Notes: generated from the letters alone by a model not told the origin. A stretch of 64,000 nucleotides of DNA from Pseudomonas inefficax (GCF_900277125.1 NZ_OPYN01000207.1:332852-396851); one strand, 5' to 3'. Counted from the stretch's first letter, positions 1-8,938 are shown. Numbers and translations are program-made.

Positions 1-1
1 G

Positions 2-574
2 GGCATCATCAGCGCCACGGGCCGCAACCAGCTGGGCCTGAACAACTACGAGGATTTCATCCAGACCGACGCGGCGATCAACCCGGGTAACTCCGGCGGT
101 GCGCTGGTGGATGCCAACGGCAACCTGATCGGCATTAACACGGCGATCTTCTCCAAGTCCGGCGGTTCGCAGGGTATCGGTTTCGCCATCCCGGTGAAAC
201 TGGCACTGGAGGTGATGAAGTCGATCATCGAGCACGGCCAGGTGATCCGTGGCTGGCTGGGCATCGAAGTACAGCCGCTGAGCCAGGAACTGGCCGAATC
301 GTTCGGCATGAAGGACCGCCCGGGCATCGTGGTGGCGGGTATCTTCCGCGAAGGGCCGGCGGCAAAGGCTGGGCTGCAGCTGGGTGACGTGATCCTGAGC
401 ATCAACGGCGAGCCGGCCGGTGACGGGCGCAAGTCGATGAACCAGGTGGCGCGGATCAAGCCCAACGAGAAGATCACCATCGAGGTGATGCGCAATGGGC
501 AGCAGTTGAAGCTGATCGCCGAGGTGGGCCTGCGGCCGCCACCGGCGCCGGCAGTGGCCAAGGAAGAGAAGTAA
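2..574 (+). CDS. algW: AlgW/DegS-type periplasmic serine protease, 3' part
   Basis: The 5' end lies before the window; the visible part is 190 residues. It holds the end of a trypsin-like protease domain with the nucleophile motif NPGNSGG (Ser at fragment residue 31), then one PDZ domain (about residues 80-175) and a short Pro/Ala/Lys tail. One PDZ domain at the C-terminus fits DegS/AlgW rather than the two-PDZ MucD/DegP. AlgW cleaves the anti-sigma factor MucA in the periplasm in response to misfolded outer-membrane proteins and so releases AlgU, which activates algD. The alginate operon is about 13 kb downstream. A REP doublet separates it from the convergent aapP. Confidence 0.85.
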   Translation, partial: GIISATGRNQLGLNNYEDFIQTDAAINPGNSGGALVDANGNLIGINTAIFSKSGGSQGIGFAIPVKLALEVMKSIIEHGQVIRGWLGIEVQPLSQELAESFGMKDRPGIVVAGIFREGPAAKAGLQLGDVILSINGEPAGDGRKSMNQVARIKPNEKITIEVMRNGQQLKLIAEVGLRPPPAPAVAKEEK

Positions 575-592
575 CGCTTCGATCGGGTGTCT

Positions 593-700
593 GGGGCTGC
601 TTCGCAGCCCATTCGCAGCACAAGGCTGCTCCTACAGGAGATCGCATTTCCCTTGTAGGAGCAGCCTTGTGCTGCGAATGGGCCGCGAAGCGGCCTCTAC
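593..700. repeat. REP doublet (CTCCTACAGG class), inward, 15-nt spacer
   Basis: Two inverted units, each a stem-loop followed by the tail GCTCCTACAGG, face each other across a 15-nt spacer. Outer stems are GGGCTGC/GCAGCCC and GGGCCGC/GCGGCC. It fills the gap between the convergent algW and aapP 3' ends and probably acts as a bidirectional terminator or mRNA 3' boundary. Confidence 0.8.
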
Positions 701-704
701 AGCA

Positions 705-1469
705 TCAATGCAGGATCTGGCTCAGGAACAACTTGGTCCGGTCACTGCGCGGCCGGTCGAAGAAGTCATCCGGCGCCGCCTGCTCGACGATCTCGCCCTT
801 GTCCATGAAGATCACCCGGTTCGCCACAGTCCGGGCAAAGCCCATCTCGTGGGTCACGCAGAGCATGGTCATGCCATCCTCGGCCAGGCCCACCATGGTA
901 TCGAGCACTTCCTTGACCATTTCCGGGTCCAGCGCCGAGGTCGGTTCGTCGAACAGCATGATCTTCGGCTTCATGCACAACGCGCGGGCAATCGCCACAC
1001 GCTGCTGCTGGCCACCGGACAACTGCCCCGGGTACTTGTGCGCCTGCTCAGGGATACGCACCCGCTCCAGGTAGTGCATGGCGATTTCCTCGGCCTTGCG
1101 CCGTGGCATCTTGCGCACCCACATCGGTGCCAAGGTGCAGTTCTCCAGAATGCTCAGGTGCGGGAACAGGTTGAAGTGCTGGAACACCATGCCGACTTCA
1201 CGGCGAATGGCCTCGATCTGCTTGAGGTCATTGGTAAGCTCCACACCATCGACCACTATGCGCCCCTGCTGGTGCTCTTCCAGGCGGTTGAGGCAACGGA
1301 TGGTGGTGGACTTGCCGGAGCCGGACGGCCCGCAAAGCACGATGCGCTCGCCCTGGCGCACGTTCAGGTTGATGTCCTTGAGCACATGGAACTGGCCGTA
1401 CCACTTGTTCACGCCCTGCATCTGGATGATGCCTTCGGGGCTGGCAGGCTGCTTGATCGCTTCACTCAT
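705..1469 (-). CDS. aapP: Amino-acid ABC transporter ATP-binding protein
   Basis: 254-residue polar amino-acid uptake ATPase. Walker A GPSGSGKS is at 47-54, the signature LSGGQ at 150-154, Walker B MLFDEP at 171-176 and the switch His at about 207. It energises import of amino acids (in the Aap/general L-amino-acid family typically glutamate, aspartate and their amides) by the AapQM membrane pair. It is the last gene of the minus-strand unit aapJ-Q-M-P, 10 bp after aapM. The family assignment is secure; the exact substrate is inferred from the operon type. Confidence 0.9.
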   Translation of the reverse strand: MSEAIKQPASPEGIIQMQGVNKWYGQFHVLKDINLNVRQGERIVLCGPSGSGKSTTIRCLNRLEEHQQGRIVVDGVELTNDLKQIEAIRREVGMVFQHFNLFPHLSILENCTLAPMWVRKMPRRKAEEIAMHYLERVRIPEQAHKYPGQLSGGQQQRVAIARALCMKPKIMLFDEPTSALDPEMVKEVLDTMVGLAEDGMTMLCVTHEMGFARTVANRVIFMDKGEIVEQAAPDDFFDRPRSDRTKLFLSQILH

Positions 1470-1479
1470 TTCGAAACTC

Positions 1480-2577
1480 CTAACGCTTGTGGCCAGTGTC
1501 CAGCTTGCGCTCCAGGTGCATGGAGTAGCGGGACATACCGAAACAGAAAATCCAGAACACCAGGGCGGCGAACACGTAGCCCTCGGTAGCCATGCCCAGC
1601 CAGGCCGGGTCGGCGGCGGCTTGCTTGACGCTGTTCAGCAGGTCGAACAGGCCGATGATGATCACCAGGCTGGTGTCCTTGAACAGGGCAATGAAGGTGT
1701 TGACGATGCCGGGGATCACCAGCTTCAGCGCCTGCGGCAGAATCACCAAGCCCATCGCCCGCCAGTAGCCGAGGCCCATGGCCGCGGCGGCTTCGTACTG
1801 GCCCTTGGGGATGGCCTGCAGGCCCCCGCGCACCACCTCGGCGATGTACGCCGACTGGAACAGGATCACGCCGATCATGGCCCGCAGTAGCTTGTCGAAG
1901 CTCATGCCTTCGGGCAGGAACAGCGGCAGCATCACCGACGACATGAACAGCACGGTGATCAGCGGCACGCCGCGCCAGAACTCGATGAAGGTCACGCAGA
2001 CCACCTTCACCGCCGGCATCCGCGAACGCCGGCCAAGGGCCAGCAAAATCCCCAGTGGCAAGGCGCCGACGATACCCACGGTGGCAATCACCAGGGTCAG
2101 CATCAGCCCGCCCCACTGGCTGGTCGGTACGTTTTCCAGGCCCAGTACGCCGCCGTGCAGCAGGGTGTAGGCCAACAGCGGGTACAGCACCAGGAAGCCC
2201 AGGCCATAGAAGGCCTTGCGCGGGAAACGCTTGATGAACAACGGCGCGGCGCCAAGCACGGCAAGCCACACGGTCAGGTCCACGCGCCAGCGCAACTCGG
2301 CCGGGTAGTAGCCGTACATGAACTGGCCAAAGCGCTGCTGCACGAACACCCAGCAGGCGCCTTCCTTGGTGCAGTCGGCGCGGGTGGTGCCGACCCAGTT
2401 GGCGTCAAGCAACGCCCACTGCAGCAACGGTGGCACGATCAGCCACACCAGGTAGATGGCAAACAGGGTCAGCAGCGTATTGAGCCAGCTGGAGAACAGA
2501 TTGGCACGCATCCATGCGAGCACGCCGACGGTTTTCACCGGTGGCGGCATGTCGGGTTTGAAAACATGGGCATTCAC
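1480..2577 (-). CDS. aapM: Amino-acid ABC transporter permease AapM
   Basis: 365-residue inner-membrane permease of the HisM/GlnP type. It has an N-terminal membrane segment (about 30-55), a periplasmic insert with several Cys/Trp residues (about 70-115), then the core permease domain. The EAA loop (EAAAAMGLGYWRAMGL) contacts the ATPase. The long N-terminal extension is typical of the AapQM subfamily and absent from short HisM-type permeases. It lies between aapQ and aapP with 10-bp gaps on both sides. A GAGG ribosome-binding site precedes the ATG. Confidence 0.9.
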   Translation of the reverse strand: MNAHVFKPDMPPPVKTVGVLAWMRANLFSSWLNTLLTLFAIYLVWLIVPPLLQWALLDANWVGTTRADCTKEGACWVFVQQRFGQFMYGYYPAELRWRVDLTVWLAVLGAAPLFIKRFPRKAFYGLGFLVLYPLLAYTLLHGGVLGLENVPTSQWGGLMLTLVIATVGIVGALPLGILLALGRRSRMPAVKVVCVTFIEFWRGVPLITVLFMSSVMLPLFLPEGMSFDKLLRAMIGVILFQSAYIAEVVRGGLQAIPKGQYEAAAAMGLGYWRAMGLVILPQALKLVIPGIVNTFIALFKDTSLVIIIGLFDLLNSVKQAAADPAWLGMATEGYVFAALVFWIFCFGMSRYSMHLERKLDTGHKR

Positions 2578-2587
2578 AGGCGTATCC

Positions 2588-3766
2588 TCACCGCTCGATC
2601 AGCGCAATGCGCTTGTTGTACCAGTTCATCAGCAGCGAAATGCTGATGCTGATGGCGAGATAGACACTCATGGTGATGGCGATCACCTCGATGGCCTGAC
2701 CGGTCTGGTTGAGCACGGTACCGGCGAACAGCGAGACCATCTCCGGATAGCCGATACCGGCTGCCAGCGACGAGTTCTTCGCCAGGTTCAGGTACTGGCT
2801 GGTCAGCGGCGGAATGATCACCCGCAGTGCCTGGGGAATGATCACCTTGCGCAGGGTCGGGCCCTCGCGCAGGCCCAGCGAGCGCGCGGCCTCGGTCTGG
2901 CCATGGCTGACCGAACGGATACCGGAACGCACGATCTCGGCGATGAACGCAGCGGTGTAGATGGTCAACGCCAGAGTCAGCGCCAGCAGCTCGGGGATCA
3001 GTACCCAGCCACCGACGAAGTTGAATCCTTTCAATTGCGGCACTTCCCAGTGCACCGGGCTGCCGAACAGCAGTGCGCAAACGCCCGGAATGGCGATGAA
3101 CAGCGCCAGCCCCACCCAGAACTTGTGGAACGGCACGCCGGTCTCGTCGAAGCGCTTGTTGGCAAAGCGCACCATGGTCACGATGGCCAGCAGCGCCAGG
3201 GCCAGGGCCACGACGAACGGCCAGAAGCCTTCGGCCATGGACGCGCCGGGCATGTTCAGGCCACGGTTGCTGATGAAGAAGGTGTCGTCGATATTGATAC
3301 TGCCCCGCGGTCCCGGCAGGGTCAGAAACACGGCGAAGTACCAGAACAGGATCTGCAACAACGGCGGGATGTTGCGGAAGGTTTCCACATACACGGTCGC
3401 CAGCTTGTTGATCATCCAGTTCGGCGACAACCGCGCCACACCGATGATGAAGCCGAGGATTGTCGCCAGCACCACGCCGATGAAGGTCACCAGCAGGGTG
3501 TTGAGCAGGCCGATGACGAACACCCGCGCATAACTGTCGGATTCCACGTAGGGGATCAGATGCTGGGCGATGCCGAAGCCGGCACTGCGGTCGAGGAAGT
3601 CGAAGCCCGAGGTGATGCCCCGGTGTTGCAGGTTGGTTTGCGTGTTGTGGAACAGATACCAGCCCAGACCCACCACGAAGACTATCGTGAGAATCTGGAA
3701 CAGCCACGCGCGCACACGTGGATCGCTCAGGGATAAACCCTTTTGTGCGCCGATTCGATTTTGCAT
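2588..3766 (-). CDS. aapQ: Amino-acid ABC transporter permease AapQ
   Basis: 392-residue permease, partner of AapM in the membrane heterodimer. The first membrane segment is at about 20-38, a large insert follows, and the C-terminal half holds the conserved EAA loop (EAARSLGLREGPTLRKV). It follows the binding-protein gene aapJ after a 67-bp gap that contains a very stable hairpin, so its expression is probably lower than that of aapJ. Confidence 0.9.
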   Translation of the reverse strand: MQNRIGAQKGLSLSDPRVRAWLFQILTIVFVVGLGWYLFHNTQTNLQHRGITSGFDFLDRSAGFGIAQHLIPYVESDSYARVFVIGLLNTLLVTFIGVVLATILGFIIGVARLSPNWMINKLATVYVETFRNIPPLLQILFWYFAVFLTLPGPRGSINIDDTFFISNRGLNMPGASMAEGFWPFVVALALALLAIVTMVRFANKRFDETGVPFHKFWVGLALFIAIPGVCALLFGSPVHWEVPQLKGFNFVGGWVLIPELLALTLALTIYTAAFIAEIVRSGIRSVSHGQTEAARSLGLREGPTLRKVIIPQALRVIIPPLTSQYLNLAKNSSLAAGIGYPEMVSLFAGTVLNQTGQAIEVIAITMSVYLAISISISLLMNWYNKRIALIER

Positions 3767-3798
3767 GAAGTGCCCCGGAAAGTAGGGTTCCGAACAGC

Positions 3799-3825
3799 CT
3801 GCGGCGGCGGGATGCCGCCGCAGGG
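3799..3825 (-). terminator. Intercistronic hairpin between aapJ and aapQ
   Basis: A perfect 11-bp GC-only stem (CCTGCGGCGGC / GCCGCCGCAGG) with a 5-nt loop directly follows the aapJ stop. No U-run follows on the minus strand, so it looks like an mRNA-stabilising or attenuating hairpin rather than a full terminator. Such hairpins behind a periplasmic binding protein gene raise its transcript level over the permease genes. Confidence 0.7.
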
Positions 3826-3833
3826 TGCAACCA

Positions 3834-4862
3834 TCAGCGCACAGGTGGCGCGTACTGGATGCCGCCGTTGTTCCACAGGGCGTTCATGCCACGGTCGATC
3901 TTCAGGTCGGTGCCCTGGCCCAGGTTCTTCTCGAACACTTCGCCGTAGTTGCCGACTTGCTTGACGATCTGCACTACCCAGTCCTTGGGCAGCTTGAGGT
4001 CCTTGCCGTACTCGCCGTCGGCACCCAGCAGGCGGGCGACATCCGGGTTCTTGGTGCCTTTGGCCTCGGCCTCGACGTTCTTCGAGGTGATGCCTGCCTC
4101 TTCGGCGTTGAGCATGGCGAACAGGGTCCACTTGACGATGCTGAACCACTCCTCGTCGCCCTTGCGTACCACCGGGCCCAGCGGTTCCTTGGAGATGGTT
4201 TCCGGCAGTACCACGTAGTCGGTCGGCGCGGCCAGCTTGGAGCGCTGGGCGAACAGCTGCGACTTGTCCGAGGTCAGCACGTCGCAACGGCCGGACTCCA
4301 GCGACTTGGCGCTTTCGTCAGAGGTATCGAAGGTGATCGGGGTGTACTTCAGGCCATTGGCGCGGAAGAAGTCCGACACGTTCAGCTCGGTGGTGGTACC
4401 GGCCTGGATGCAGATGGTTGCGCCATCGAGCTCCTTGGCGCTGGAGACACCCAGTTTCTTGTTGACCAGGAAGCCGACGCCGTCATAGTAGGTAACACCG
4501 GCGAATACCAGGCCCATGCCGGCATCACGCGAGCTGGTCCAGGTGGTGTTGCGTGACAGCACGTCGACTTCACCCGACTGCAGTGCGGTGAAGCGTTCCT
4601 TGGCGTTGAGCTGGCTGAACTTGACCTTGGTGGCGTCGCCGAACACGGCGGCGGCCACGGCGCGGCACACATCGGCGTCGATACCCACGATCTTGCCCTG
4701 CGCATCAGGTACCGAGAAGCCTGGAAGACCGTCGCTCACGCCACACTGGACGAAGCCCTTCTTCTTTACCGCATCGAGGGTGGCGCCAGCCTGGGCGTTG
4801 CTCACGGCGCCCAGCGCGGCGGCAGCGGTCAGGACTGCCAGGGTGGTTTTCAACATCTTCAT
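3834..4862 (-). CDS. aapJ: Amino-acid ABC transporter substrate-binding protein
   Basis: 342-residue periplasmic binding protein (SBP_bac_3 family). The signal peptide MKMLKTTLAVLTAAAALGAVSNAQA ends in a typical AxA site at about residue 25. The mature part begins with GATLDAVKKKG and contains the usual ligand-pocket stretches (GIDADVCRAVAAAVFGD; SLESGRCDVLTSDKSQL). The size and long C-terminal half fit AapJ/BztA rather than short HisJ-type proteins. First gene of the operon, preceded by a good sigma-54 promoter match at 5042-5057. Confidence 0.9.
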   Translation of the reverse strand: MKMLKTTLAVLTAAAALGAVSNAQAGATLDAVKKKGFVQCGVSDGLPGFSVPDAQGKIVGIDADVCRAVAAAVFGDATKVKFSQLNAKERFTALQSGEVDVLSRNTTWTSSRDAGMGLVFAGVTYYDGVGFLVNKKLGVSSAKELDGATICIQAGTTTELNVSDFFRANGLKYTPITFDTSDESAKSLESGRCDVLTSDKSQLFAQRSKLAAPTDYVVLPETISKEPLGPVVRKGDEEWFSIVKWTLFAMLNAEEAGITSKNVEAEAKGTKNPDVARLLGADGEYGKDLKLPKDWVVQIVKQVGNYGEVFEKNLGQGTDLKIDRGMNALWNNGGIQYAPPVR

Positions 4863-5041
4863 TCACAACCTCCAAATCGCTCTTGTTGTATCGAGCCGGA
4901 ATTGCACCGCACCCTTTTGAGGCGTATCCGACCCGTATTGGCTTGTTATTGGGTCAATTGGCGCAATGGACTGTTCTGTGACAGCCTTCGCGTGCAAAGG
5001 GTGTTACCGTCGCGGCCTGCCCTTTGCATCACAGGTTGGAT

Positions 5042-5057
5042 TGCAAAGCGCGTACCA
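5042..5057 (-). promoter_or_regulatory. Putative sigma-54 promoter of aapJQMP
   Basis: The minus strand reads TGGTACGCGCTTTGCA, which keeps the invariant GG-N10-GC spacing and differs from the consensus TGGCACG-N4-TTGCA at one core position. Transcription would start near 5031, leaving a leader of about 170 nt before aapJ. Acidic amino-acid uptake in pseudomonads is known to be sigma-54 dependent with a two-component activator. The remainder of 4863-5194 shows no coding potential, and I found no clear activator dyad. Confidence 0.55.
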
Positions 5058-5194
5058 GCTTCGCTGGCTGTAGCGTTTAAGCGCTCGTCAAGTAGGGAAA
5101 GTTGTATCGTTGCGACATTCTTTTTCCGACAATCATTTGCAGCGCCTTCTTTTTACGCACGCCATAACAAGACCCGCACACTTTCGGAGCAGTC

Positions 5195-5851
5195 ATGACC
5201 AACCCGCTGATTCTCGAACCGCAGAAAACCGCAGATGCCTGTGTGATCTGGTTGCACGGCCTGGGTGCCGACCGTTACGACTTCCTACCAGTGGCCGAAT
5301 TCATGCAGGAGCGCCTGCTCGGTACCCGTTTCGTCATGCCCCAGGCTCCCACCCGCCCGGTAACCATCAACGGCGGCTACGCCATGCCCAGCTGGTACGA
5401 CATCAAGGCCATGACCCCGGCCCGCGCCATCGACGAAGCGCAGCTGGAAGAATCGGCCGAGCAGCTCATTGGCCTGATCAAGGCCGAGCAGGCCAAAGGC
5501 ATCAGCTTGTCGCGGATCTTCCTGGCCGGTTTCTCCCAAGGTGGCGCGGTGGTACTGCACACTGCCTATATAAAGTGGCAAGAAGCGCTGGGTGGCGTGA
5601 TCGCCCTGTCCACCTACGCCCCCACCTTCAACGACCAGCATCAGTTGAGCGCCTGCCAGCAGCGTACGCCGGCCCTGTGCCTGCATGGCGTGCACGACCC
5701 GGTGGTGATCCCGGCGATGGGCCGCACCGCCTTCGAGTACCTGAATACCTGGGGCGTCGCCGCTCGCTGGCACGAATACCCGATGGAACATGAAGTGGCG
5801 GTGGAAGAGCTGAACGACATCCACGACTGGCTGGCCGAACAACTGCAATAA
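5195..5851 (+). CDS. Carboxylesterase / acyl-protein thioesterase-like hydrolase
   Basis: 218-residue alpha/beta hydrolase of the phospholipase/carboxylesterase family (EstB/APT1 type). The nucleophile elbow GFSQGG places Ser at 114; the remaining triad residues are probably Asp168 (VHDPVV) and His199 (EHEV). The oxyanion motif WLHGLGAD is at 19-26. No signal peptide, so cytoplasmic. It likely hydrolyses short acyl esters; the natural substrate is unknown. The ATG follows CGGAGCAGTC, which gives a GGAG ribosome-binding site. Divergent from aapJ. Confidence 0.85.
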   Translation: MTNPLILEPQKTADACVIWLHGLGADRYDFLPVAEFMQERLLGTRFVMPQAPTRPVTINGGYAMPSWYDIKAMTPARAIDEAQLEESAEQLIGLIKAEQAKGISLSRIFLAGFSQGGAVVLHTAYIKWQEALGGVIALSTYAPTFNDQHQLSACQQRTPALCLHGVHDPVVIPAMGRTAFEYLNTWGVAARWHEYPMEHEVAVEELNDIHDWLAEQLQ

Positions 5852-5952
5852 GCCGCAGCCGCCTGTAGTTGTAAGGCTATTCCACTACGCCGCGCCCGAA
5901 ACTTGCATTACACTGCCCGGCGTACATTCCTTAACCAGTTGATGAGACGATC

Positions 5953-7416
5953 GTGCTCAAGGCACTCAAGAAAATTTTCGGCAAGGGAGACGCCGCGCCA
6001 CAGGCCGTCGCTCCTGCTGCCAGCGTGTCGCCGCCTGCGACCGCACCCGCCAGCGAGGCCAGGCCTGCGGCAAAACCGGCCGCGCCACGCGCCAACCCCG
6101 CCCCCCTGGCCGAACAGCCTGCCGCCGTTACGCCAGCCGCCGACAAGCCGGCCAAGGACAAACCGCGTCGCGAGCGCAAGCCCAAACCACAGGCCAGCCT
6201 GTGGAAACCGGAAGACTTCGTGGTCGAGCCGCAGGAAGGCAAGACCCGCTTCCACGACTTCAAGCTGTCCAACGAACTGATGCACGCCATCCACGACCTG
6301 GGCTTCCCGTACTGCACGCCGATCCAGGCACAGGTACTGGGTTACACCCTGCGTGGCCAGGACGCCATCGGCCGGGCCCAGACCGGTACCGGCAAGACTG
6401 CGGCGTTCCTGATCTCGATCATTTCCCAGCTGCAGCAGACGCCGCCGCCGAAGGAACGCTACATGGGCGAGCCACGCGCGCTGATCATCGCGCCCACCCG
6501 CGAGCTGGTGGTGCAGATCGCCAAGGATGCCGTCGCCCTGACCAAGTACACCGGCCTGAACGTGATGAGCTTCGTCGGCGGCATGGACTTCGACAAGCAG
6601 CTCAAGGCCCTGGAAGCGCGCCATTGCGACATCCTGGTGGCCACTCCGGGCCGCCTGCTGGACTTCAACCAGCGCGGTGAGGTGCACCTGGACATGGTCG
6701 AGGTGATGGTGCTGGACGAAGCCGACCGCATGCTTGACATGGGGTTCATCCCGCAGGTGCGCCAGATCATTCGCCAGACGCCGCCGAAAAGCGAGCGCCA
6801 GACCCTGCTGTTCTCCGCCACCTTCACCGACGACGTGATGAACCTGGCCAAGCAGTGGACCACCAACCCGGCCATCGTCGAAATCGAGCCGGAGAACGTT
6901 GCCAGCGAAACGGTGGAACAGCACGTCTATGCGGTGGCCGGCAGCGACAAGTACAAGCTGCTGTACAACCTGGTGACCCAGAACAAGTGGGAACGGGTAA
7001 TGGTGTTTGCCAACCGCAAGGACGAAGTGCGGCGCATCGAGGAAAAACTCGTGCGCGATGGCATCAACGCCGCGCAGTTGTCAGGCGACGTGCCGCAGCA
7101 CAAGCGTATCCGTACCCTGGAGAGCTTCCGCGAAGGGCGCATCACCGTGCTGGTGGCCACCGACGTGGCGGGGCGTGGCATTCACATCGATGGCATCAGC
7201 CACGTGATCAACTTCACCCTGCCGGAAGACCCGGACGACTACGTACACCGCATTGGCCGGACCGGCCGTGCAGGCACCAGTGGTGTTTCGATCAGCTTTG
7301 CCGGTGAAGATGATTCGTACCAACTGCCAGCGATCGAAGAGCTGCTGGGGCGCAAGATCAAGTGTGAAATGCCGCCGGATGAGCTGCTCAAGCCGGTGCC
7401 GCGCAAGCATCACTGA
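5953..7416 (+). CDS. rhlB: DEAD-box ATP-dependent RNA helicase, RhlB-like
   Basis: 487 residues from a GTG start. Residues 1-80 are an Ala/Pro/Lys-rich low-complexity tail; the helicase core follows, with motif I AQTGTGKT (142-149), motif II DEAD (255-258), motif III SAT (288-290) and motif VI HRIGRTGR (432-439). The position next to the esterase fits the P. putida/P. aeruginosa RhlB locus. It unwinds structured RNA, for example in the RNA degradosome. RhlE is the alternative, but that family usually carries its basic tail at the C-terminus, whereas this protein stops soon after the core. Confidence 0.8.
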   Translation: MLKALKKIFGKGDAAPQAVAPAASVSPPATAPASEARPAAKPAAPRANPAPLAEQPAAVTPAADKPAKDKPRRERKPKPQASLWKPEDFVVEPQEGKTRFHDFKLSNELMHAIHDLGFPYCTPIQAQVLGYTLRGQDAIGRAQTGTGKTAAFLISIISQLQQTPPPKERYMGEPRALIIAPTRELVVQIAKDAVALTKYTGLNVMSFVGGMDFDKQLKALEARHCDILVATPGRLLDFNQRGEVHLDMVEVMVLDEADRMLDMGFIPQVRQIIRQTPPKSERQTLLFSATFTDDVMNLAKQWTTNPAIVEIEPENVASETVEQHVYAVAGSDKYKLLYNLVTQNKWERVMVFANRKDEVRRIEEKLVRDGINAAQLSGDVPQHKRIRTLESFREGRITVLVATDVAGRGIHIDGISHVINFTLPEDPDDYVHRIGRTGRAGTSGVSISFAGEDDSYQLPAIEELLGRKIKCEMPPDELLKPVPRKHH

Positions 7417-7439
7417 TTCATCAGCGCTGGCCTGCCCTC

Positions 7440-7556
7440 TGTAGGAGCGGCCTTGTGTCGCGAAAGGGCCGCATCGCGGCCCCAGGATTTCAGCATTAAT
7501 GCAGAGATTGCTGGGGCCGCGATGCGGCCCTTTCGCGACACAAGGCCGCTCCTACA
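7440..7556. repeat. REP doublet (CTCCTACA class), outward, 29-nt spacer
   Basis: Two REP units with their tails pointing outward (TGTAGGAGCGGCC on the left, its reverse complement on the right) are separated by a 29-nt AT-richer spacer. A near-identical element lies in opposite orientation at 12789-12905. It separates the convergent rhlB and moaE. Confidence 0.85.
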
Positions 7557-7576
7557 AGGAATCAGCGCAGCCTTGG

Positions 7577-8023
7577 CTACCAGCGCCCAGCCGCATCCTG
7601 GTCACTCTGCTTCCCTTCCACCCACCGCGCCCCTTCCTGGGTATTTTCCTTCTTCCAGAACGGCGCCCGGGTCTTCAGGTAATCCATGATGAAGTTGCAG
7701 GCATCGAACGCCGCCTGCCGATGAGCACTGGCCACGCCGACGAACACGATTGGCTCGCCCGGCTCCAGCGCACCGATGCGGTGCAGCACCTCCACCTTGA
7801 GCAGCGGCCAGCGCTGCTCGGCCTCGACCACGATCTTGGCCAGGGCCTTCTCGGTCATGCCCGGATAGTGCTCGAGGAACATCCCCGCCACTTCGCGGCC
7901 ATCGTTGAAATCCCGCACGTAGCCGACAAAACCGACCACCGCGCCCACGCCGACATTTGCCGCGTGCATGGCATTGGTCTCGGCCCCCGGGTCGAACGCG
8001 CCTTCCTGTACTCGCACAGCCAT
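7577..8023 (-). CDS. moaE: Molybdopterin synthase catalytic subunit
   Basis: 148 residues. With MoaD it forms the heterotetramer that adds two sulfurs to precursor Z to make molybdopterin. The conserved C-terminal stretch HRQAAFDACNFIMDYLK is at 101-117 and supplies the active-site Arg/Lys; further lysines are at 124-125. It begins 2 bp after moaD, at the end of the moaC-moaD-moaE unit. The length fits the family. Confidence 0.93.
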   Translation of the reverse strand: MAVRVQEGAFDPGAETNAMHAANVGVGAVVGFVGYVRDFNDGREVAGMFLEHYPGMTEKALAKIVVEAEQRWPLLKVEVLHRIGALEPGEPIVFVGVASAHRQAAFDACNFIMDYLKTRAPFWKKENTQEGARWVEGKQSDQDAAGRW

Positions 8024-8025
8024 GT

Positions 8026-8271
8026 TCAGCCTCCGGTCACCGGCGGGAAGAACGCCACTTCATCGCCCTCTTCCAGCGGTTCATCGAGCTTGCACAGCTC
8101 TTCGTTGCGCGCACACATCAGGTTCTGCTCGGCCAGCACTTCGTAATGCCCGCCCTTGGCCACCAAGGCCTGGCGCACATCGTCGAGCACCTTGAACGCG
8201 CCCTCCACCCGCTCCACATCCACGCCCAGCAATTCGCGGTAACGGGCGAAGTACATCACCTTGACCTTCAT
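8026..8271 (-). CDS. moaD: Molybdopterin synthase sulfur carrier subunit
   Basis: About 81 residues, ubiquitin fold, ending in the required Gly-Gly tail (FPPVTGG) that becomes the thiocarboxylate sulfur donor. The moaC stop and moaD start overlap as TGATG, a classic translational coupling; a GGAGG ribosome-binding site lies just ahead. An in-frame GTG one codon earlier is possible but leaves almost no spacing, so the ATG at 8271 is preferred. Confidence 0.92.
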   Translation of the reverse strand: MKVKVMYFARYRELLGVDVERVEGAFKVLDDVRQALVAKGGHYEVLAEQNLMCARNEELCKLDEPLEEGDEVAFFPPVTGG

Positions 8272-8741
8272 CACGCCTCCACCTTGTAGTGGCCGCTCTT
8301 GCCGCCGAGTTTTTCCAGCAGGCGCACCTGCTCGATGACCATGCCCTTATCCACAGCCTTGCACATGTCATAGATCGTCAGCGCGGCCACGCTGGCGGCG
8401 GTCAGCGCCTCCATCTCCACGCCGGTCTGCCCGGCCAGCTTGCAGCGGGCGACGATGCGCACGGCGTCCTGCCCCTCGGCGCTGAGCTCGACCTTTACGC
8501 TGGTCAGCATCAGCGGGTGGCACAGCGGGATCAGGTCGCTGGTCTTCTTCGCCGCCTGGATCCCGGCAATGCGCGCCACGGCGAACACGTCGCCCTTGGG
8601 GTGTTCACCGTCGACGATCATCTGCAAGGTCTGCGGCAACATGCGCACCCGCGCCTCGGCGGTGGCCTCGCGCTCGGTCACGGCCTTTTCAGTGACGTCG
8701 ACCATGTTGGCCCGCCCCTGGGAATCAAGATGTGTCAGCAC
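8271..8741 (-). CDS. moaC: Cyclic pyranopterin monophosphate synthase
   Basis: 156 residues from a GTG start preceded by AGGAG at 7-nt spacing. MoaC converts the MoaA product to cyclic pyranopterin monophosphate (precursor Z). Family motifs are the N-terminal MVDVTEK, the LIPLCHP loop and the C-terminal [25 protein letters not shown] region. The first gene of moaCDE. moaA is not in the window. A REP doublet fills the 198-bp gap upstream. Confidence 0.93.
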
Positions 8742-8815
8742 TGCTCTGCTCCTGTGAAGGGAACTCGCAGTGTAAACCTGTGAGTCAGGTTTGAGCAGAG
8801 GGGTGCGTCAACCGG

Positions 8816-8914
8816 GCCGGCCTCTTCGCGGGCACGCCCGCTCCCACAGGATTTGCACCTGGTTCGAGGCAGTGGAGATCCTGTGGGAGCGGGCGTGCCC
8901 GCGAAAAGGCCGGG
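8816..8914. repeat. REP doublet (GCTCCCACAGG class), inward, 31-nt spacer
   Basis: Stem GCGGGC-acgcc-type units in inverted orientation facing each other with the tails CTCCCACAGG / CTGTGGGAG, 31 nt apart. Lies between the phoH 3' end and the moaC start. Confidence 0.85.
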
Positions 8915-8929
8915 CGGCGAACCGCCCGG
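8904..8929 (-). terminator. Rho-independent terminator of phoH with UUCG loop
   Basis: Ten bases after the phoH stop the minus strand forms a perfect 8-bp stem CCGGGCGG / CCGCCCGG closed by a TTCG tetraloop and followed by CCTTTTCG. The U-run merges with the stem of the neighbouring REP, so terminator and REP overlap. Confidence 0.75.
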
Positions 8930-8938
8930 CGGTGAGGG

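Noticed and set aside
5011..5027. A second sigma-54-like sequence on the plus strand before the esterase gene
   Set aside because: GG-N10-GC is present (GGCCTGCCCTTTGCA), but the -24 part is poor and the distance to the gene is about 170 bp; chance match likely.
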